In this document: positions 60,933 through 64,000 of the stretch, piece after piece
How positions within the stretch are numbered: position 1 is the first letter of the stretch
How the letters are laid out: every line of letters begins with the position of its first letter
From: Candidatus Aenigmatarchaeota archaeon
Lineage (GTDB): Archaea > Aenigmatarchaeota > Aenigmatarchaeia > GW2011-AR5
DNA: 64,000 bases
NCBI GenBank assembly: GCA_016180945.1
Contig: JACPAG010000002.1
Location: 20,885 to 84,884 of the forward strand
Direction: 5' to 3'
The notes under the pieces: generated by a model
Told to the model about the DNA's origin: nothing
The model's database searches: none
What the model saw: only the letters and a program-made list of their open reading frames with translations
Translations under genes and position numbers: made by a program

Positions 60933-61006
60933 GGGTTCGTAGTTTAGCTTGGTTAGAATCCGTGGTTAGGGACCATGAGACGCCAGTTCAAATCCGGCCG
61001 AACCCA
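60933..61006 (+). tRNA. tRNA-Pro-like gene with AGG anticodon
   Basis: 74 nt, intron-less. Acceptor GGGTTCG/CGAACCC, anticodon stem CGTGG/CCATG, loop TTAGGGA, giving anticodon AGG. T-stem GCCAG/CCGGC has an A-C mismatch. CTTTTATAG (60902-60910) is a TATA box. A34 is very unusual in archaea; G34 and a G in the T-stem would make a normal tRNA-Pro(GGG), so this may be mutated, edited, or a misread base pair. proS follows directly. Confidence 0.75.
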
Positions 61007-61112
61007 TATTTTAGCAATAGAACCTATTAGCATAACTAAGATATGGGTAGCAGAACCCATTCCCAAAAGAAAATCCAATTTTAAAAGTAAACAAATAGAT
61101 AAGGTAATAATT

Positions 61113-62531
61113 ATGTCCTCATCCCTCGGCGTGACCGTCAAGCGGAACGATGATTTTTCGAAATGGTATCTGGAAGTTGTCCGCAAGGGCAACTTTATCG
61201 ACCAGCGCAGCCCTGTAAAGGGGTTTGATGTAATATTACCGTGGGGCTACTCAATCTGGGAGCAGATACAGTCGCGTTTCGACGCAATGATTAAGAAATC
61301 CGGCGTGCAGAACGCTTATTTTCCGTTGCTCATCCCGGAACGGCTTATCGGCAAGGAAGAGGAGCACCTGAAAGGTTTTCGCGCGGAAACGGCGACTGTA
61401 ACAGAAGCCGGAGGCGAAAAACTGGAAGAGCGTTTTGCCATACGACCTACTTCCGAGACTATCATGTATTACATGTTCTCTTTGTGGATACGCAGCTACA
61501 AAGACCTTCCGCTGAAAATAAACCAGTGGAACAACGTGGTCAGATGGGACACGAAAGTAACAAGACCGTTTATACGAGGCCGGGAATACCTGTGGCAGGA
61601 ATGTCACACGACGCATGAAACAAAAGAGGACGCGGAAAAGCAGGTCGACGATGCTGTTGCCATGTATATGGAAATGCACCGCAATTTGGCAATGCGACCG
61701 CTTGTGCTGCAGCGGCCGAAGAGCGACACGTTTGCCGGCGCGGAATTTAGCGTCGTGCTGGACACGCTTATGCAGGACGGAAAAGTAGTGCAAGGACCTG
61801 GGACTCACATGCTCGGCCAGCATTTTTCAAAGCCTTTCAACATAAAATTTCTGGATAACAAAGAAAAAGAAAACCACGTCTGGCAGACCTGCTGGGGGAT
61901 GAGCACCAGAGAAATTGGCATGCTGATAATGCACCACGGCGACGATTCCGGTGCAATTTTGCCGCCTGCTGTCGCGCCGTACCAGGCTGTCATAATTCCA
62001 ATCCTGTTTAAGGGAAAAGAAGAAAAGACCATGGAGGAGGCTAAAAAAATGTTGGCACATCTGGAGAAGCTTTCCATCAGGGCATACCTGGATGACCGGA
62101 ACTATTCGGCCGGCTTCAAGTTCAACGAATGGGAGCTTCGCGGCGTCCCGCTCCGGATAGAGATAGGGCCAAAGGACATGGAGGCGAAAGAGATAACCAT
62201 CGTGAGAAGATTATACGGCAAAAAAGAAAAATTAAAGGTGTCGAAGCTTAACGACATCAGTTCCATACTTGATTCTATGCAAAGCGACATGCTTAAGAAA
62301 TCGGAAAAATTTTTGAAAGAAAATATCCACGATGTCAGGTCGCTGAAGGAAATTAAGTCCGGCTTTTCCCGCTCAAACTGGTGCGGCTCGGACGGATGCG
62401 AAAAGAATGTCAGAACAAGCGGAGCCGAGATAAGAGGAACTCTTTACAGGAAAGAAGAAAAACCATTCAGCAGTTGTATCAGTTGCGGCAAAACCGCGAA
62501 GCATGTTGTATATATCGCAAAAGCCTATTAG
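61113..62531 (+). CDS. proS: Prolyl-tRNA synthetase (archaeal type)
   Basis: 472 residues. Class II core: motif 2 around RPFIRGREYLWQECHTTH; anticodon domain after residue 280; a C-terminal zinc domain with WCGSDGCEK and SCISCG, ending in the conserved terminal Tyr (YIAKAY). This is the archaeal/eukaryotic ProRS type. The ATG at 61113 is chosen because the upstream frame runs back into the tRNA. It lies directly downstream of two tRNA-Pro genes. Confidence 0.94.
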   Translation: MSSSLGVTVKRNDDFSKWYLEVVRKGNFIDQRSPVKGFDVILPWGYSIWEQIQSRFDAMIKKSGVQNAYFPLLIPERLIGKEEEHLKGFRAETATVTEAGGEKLEERFAIRPTSETIMYYMFSLWIRSYKDLPLKINQWNNVVRWDTKVTRPFIRGREYLWQECHTTHETKEDAEKQVDDAVAMYMEMHRNLAMRPLVLQRPKSDTFAGAEFSVVLDTLMQDGKVVQGPGTHMLGQHFSKPFNIKFLDNKEKENHVWQTCWGMSTREIGMLIMHHGDDSGAILPPAVAPYQAVIIPILFKGKEEKTMEEAKKMLAHLEKLSIRAYLDDRNYSAGFKFNEWELRGVPLRIEIGPKDMEAKEITIVRRLYGKKEKLKVSKLNDISSILDSMQSDMLKKSEKFLKENIHDVRSLKEIKSGFSRSNWCGSDGCEKNVRTSGAEIRGTLYRKEEKPFSSCISCGKTAKHVVYIAKAY

Positions 62532-62586
62532 GCTTTTGGGATTCCAGAGAACTTCGTTCTCTGAGAATTGCAAAGGCTTATTAGGT
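62517..62586 (+). terminator. Hairpins at the end of proS
   Basis: AAAAGCC tatta GGCTTTT spans the proS stop codon, and AGAGAAC TTC GTTCTCT follows. The motif GCAAAGGCTTATTAGG repeats the end of the gene. Probably a terminator region or small palindromic insertions. Confidence 0.4.
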
Positions 62587-62603
62587 TAAAATACTCTGAG
62601 GAA

Positions 62604-62851
62604 ATCACATCTTCCTTATATACCACCTGTTAACTCGAGAAAAGCACAGCTTTTCTGAGTCGTCAAAAGACTCTTATCTTTTGAACGAAACCGGTGGTTT
62701 GCACGAAGGACTCTATGAGTCCTTCAGCACAGAAGGAACGTAGTTCCTTCTTATATTGGAAGATGGGATCCAGAAGACATACAGAAAACTTCGTTTTCTG
62801 TAGCATCAGAAAGCTTTGCTTTCTGCTTGCATTTTCAATGTCTTCTTAGAT
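62604..62851 (+). repeat. Family A structured repeat, copy A4 (expanded)
   Basis: ATCACATCTTC...TCTTAGAT. The first hairpin is enlarged by palindromes AGAAAAGC/GCTTTTCT, TCAAAAGA/TCTTTTGA, AAGGACTC/GAGTCCTT and AGAAGGAAC/GTTCCTTCT; the second by CAGAAAAC TTC GTTTTCTG and CAGAAAGC TTT GCTTTCTG. It fills the gap between proS and the next gene. Confidence 0.7.
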
Positions 62852-62894
62852 GAGCAAAGAATCGATTTAAATCCTTATCGTCCAAACCGAACAT

Positions 62895-63131
62895 ATGCCG
62901 TATAAAATGATGGGCACTGCGGTTGTTCGTGACCAAACAGCCAGAGGGCTTACGGCCGACCTTTTAAGATCAACAGAACCGCTGGAACCGTATACGGGAG
63001 GCGTACAAATTTACGCAGGAAGCCCGAATCATGAAATAGGGGATATAGTTACTGCTGGCGAGATCGGAATTAAAAGAGGAAGATCAGTGAATAATGGATG
63101 GAAAGAATTTGGTCTTTACATAGAAGTTTAG
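62895..63131 (+). CDS. Orphan small protein
   Basis: 78 residues, beta-rich, no known motif. A TTTAAAT box about 25 nt upstream supports a leaderless start. Followed after 2 nt by repeat B3. Function unknown. Confidence 0.5.
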   Translation: MPYKMMGTAVVRDQTARGLTADLLRSTEPLEPYTGGVQIYAGSPNHEIGDIVTAGEIGIKRGRSVNNGWKEFGLYIEV

Positions 63132-63133
63132 GT

Positions 63134-63231
63134 TATAGTGAAACCACAAAAGAATACCGACAAGAATTTGTGGTTTCACATATAGTTCACAAGGAAGTAA
63201 TACCTTGTTTATTTCCTTGTAGAACTATAAA
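63134..63231 (+). repeat. Family B structured repeat, copy B3
   Basis: TGAAACCACAAA/TTTGTGGTTTCA forms the left hairpin. TATAGTTC...GAACTATA encloses ACAAGG/CCTTGT; loops hold GAATA and TAATACC. It ends ACTATAAAGG, a TATA-like end about 40 nt before the next ATG. Stem bases differ from B2 in both arms, keeping pairing. Confidence 0.7.
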
Positions 63232-63269
63232 GGCGAATGCTTATTTACCGCCAAAGCCAATAATTGTTC

Positions 63270-63701
63270 ATGGAAGACATCAGGAAACAGGTTGCCGGCT
63301 TGTTTGGGGAAAATAAGGACGATAATTACATATCGCTTGACATTCTTGACAGGATAATTTACTCTCAAAACCATTCCGCAAGTAACGATGAGGAGAGAGA
63401 GTACATATCTCTCGGCATACTAGATAAGACAATTGATTCAGAAAAGCGCTTCTCCGGGAAAAAGAACCGGGAACAAAAATCACGAAGTGAGAGCTATATT
63501 TTCTTAGCAATACCCGGCAAAAAGCCGGGAAAAGAAAAATGCGAGCACCTGTCGCCTGTTCTGGAGTGCTTTGCCGGCGGCTTCGGCCACATCCGCTGCT
63601 TTGAGCCGGCTTTCCATGAAAACTGCCGCTTTAAGCTGAATCACAGGAAGATGATTGAAGAGCGGATGCAGATAAGGAAGGATATGAAAAAGTTTGGATA
63701 A
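63270..63701 (+). CDS. Orphan protein with Cys/His C-terminus
   Basis: 143 residues from MEDIRKQ. Two similar N-terminal segments (YISLDILDRIIYS and YISLGILDKTIDS, and a third SYIFLAIPGK) suggest an internal repeat. The C-terminal half has CEHLSPVLECF, HIRCFEPAFHENCRF, a possible metal-binding set. No family recognised. Confidence 0.5.
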   Translation: MEDIRKQVAGLFGENKDDNYISLDILDRIIYSQNHSASNDEEREYISLGILDKTIDSEKRFSGKKNREQKSRSESYIFLAIPGKKPGKEKCEHLSPVLECFAGGFGHIRCFEPAFHENCRFKLNHRKMIEERMQIRKDMKKFG

Positions 63702-63841
63702 GTATGAACAATCAGCTTACTCCCCTCAAAATTCAAAAAAGGTTTAAATAGTTGACGGCTAATTAATTATTGGTTCAAATTCTGGCAGGAAATTAGGGGA
63801 TAGCAAAACTGCATGAAGTTTTATTTTAAAACCGTGGTTTT

Positions 63842-64000
63842 ATGGAAAACAAGCAGCAGGAAATTCTAAAAACAGGAACTACTACAGTGGGGATGGTCTG
63901 CAGGGATTGCGTTATTCTTGCCAGCGACTCTAAAAGCACGCTGGGTTACCTGGTTTCGAGCAAGACCGCGGAAAAGATAATACAGGTTGATGACAGGATA
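63842..64000 (+). CDS. psmB: Proteasome beta subunit, N-terminal fragment
   Basis: 53 residues; continues beyond the right edge. A 12-residue propeptide ends at Gly12, leaving the catalytic Thr13 in TTTVGMVCRDCVILASDSK. This is the peptidase subunit of the archaeal 20S proteasome. A TATA-like TTTTAAAAC lies about 18 nt before the ATG. Confidence 0.93.
   Translation, partial: MENKQQEILKTGTTTVGMVCRDCVILASDSKSTLGYLVSSKTAEKIIQVDDRI

Overview
The window looks archaeal. The information-processing genes are archaeal types (Dpo4 polymerase with a PCNA-box tail, archaeal GluRS, ThrRS and ProRS, Elp3, Trm56, Trm5/Taw1/Taw2, RtcB plus archease, a proteasome beta subunit). TATA-like boxes sit about 25-30 nt before several start codons, and the tRNA genes carry bulge-helix-bulge (BHB) introns. 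Short proteins, many orphan ORFs and a partial carbon metabolism suggest a small DPANN-like archaeon, but no rRNA is present and the lineage cannot be fixed from this sequence. There is no CRISPR array and no obvious transposase.

Layout: 0-8.8 kb holds transporters (EamA-like fragment, SemiSWEET, CPA2 antiporter, MFS), dpo4, sua5, a HAD phosphatase, gltX and alanine dehydrogenase. 9-12.6 kb is an oxidative-stress group (aquaporin, PrxQ-type peroxiredoxin, nickel superoxide dismutase and its likely maturation peptidase) with a nucleotidyltransferase pair and a VIT1/CCC1 metal transporter. 13-18.7 kb has a ferredoxin, an XRE regulator, rtcB (interrupted by 31 nt that resemble an intron), a broken pterin dehydratase, PAC2 protein, SGNH hydrolase and archease. 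19-25.6 kb is a copper/heavy-metal locus: PadR regulator with a Cys-rich tail, a divergent palindromic operator, two copies of an 11-residue Cys-Cys peptide, a YHS-CopA ATPase, and Cys/His-rich membrane or exported proteins. 25.6-40.3 kb mixes a Cas4/RecB-like nuclease, rhomboid, a methyltransferase, TGS GTPase, TrmB-like regulator, MgtC, elp3, a DUF885-type metallopeptidase and large orphans. 40.3-52.8 kb has thrS, thrC, YbaK, a LAGLIDADG endonuclease abutting a two-intron tRNA-Gln, a PfkB kinase, and the wyosine enzymes Taw1 and Taw2 with Trm56. 52.8-57.3 kb is a gluconeogenic/glycolytic operon (FBP aldolase/phosphatase, pgk, gap, tpiA). 57.5-64 kb has trm5, two P-loop kinases including adk, a Fic protein, two tRNA-Pro genes, proS and the start of psmB.

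The most unusual aspect is RNA-level and repeat-level structure. Three BHB introns (21, 85 and 74 nt) lie in two tRNA genes, and two of them share a core although they sit at different tRNA positions. A fourth BHB-like 31-nt insert interrupts rtcB itself, the tRNA ligase gene, and its removal would restore the frame. Several families of structured dispersed repeats (called A, B, C, D and E below) fill the intergenic spaces. They show compensatory changes, nested palindromes, and in family B a left end that supplies a gene's stop codon and a right end that supplies a TATA box.
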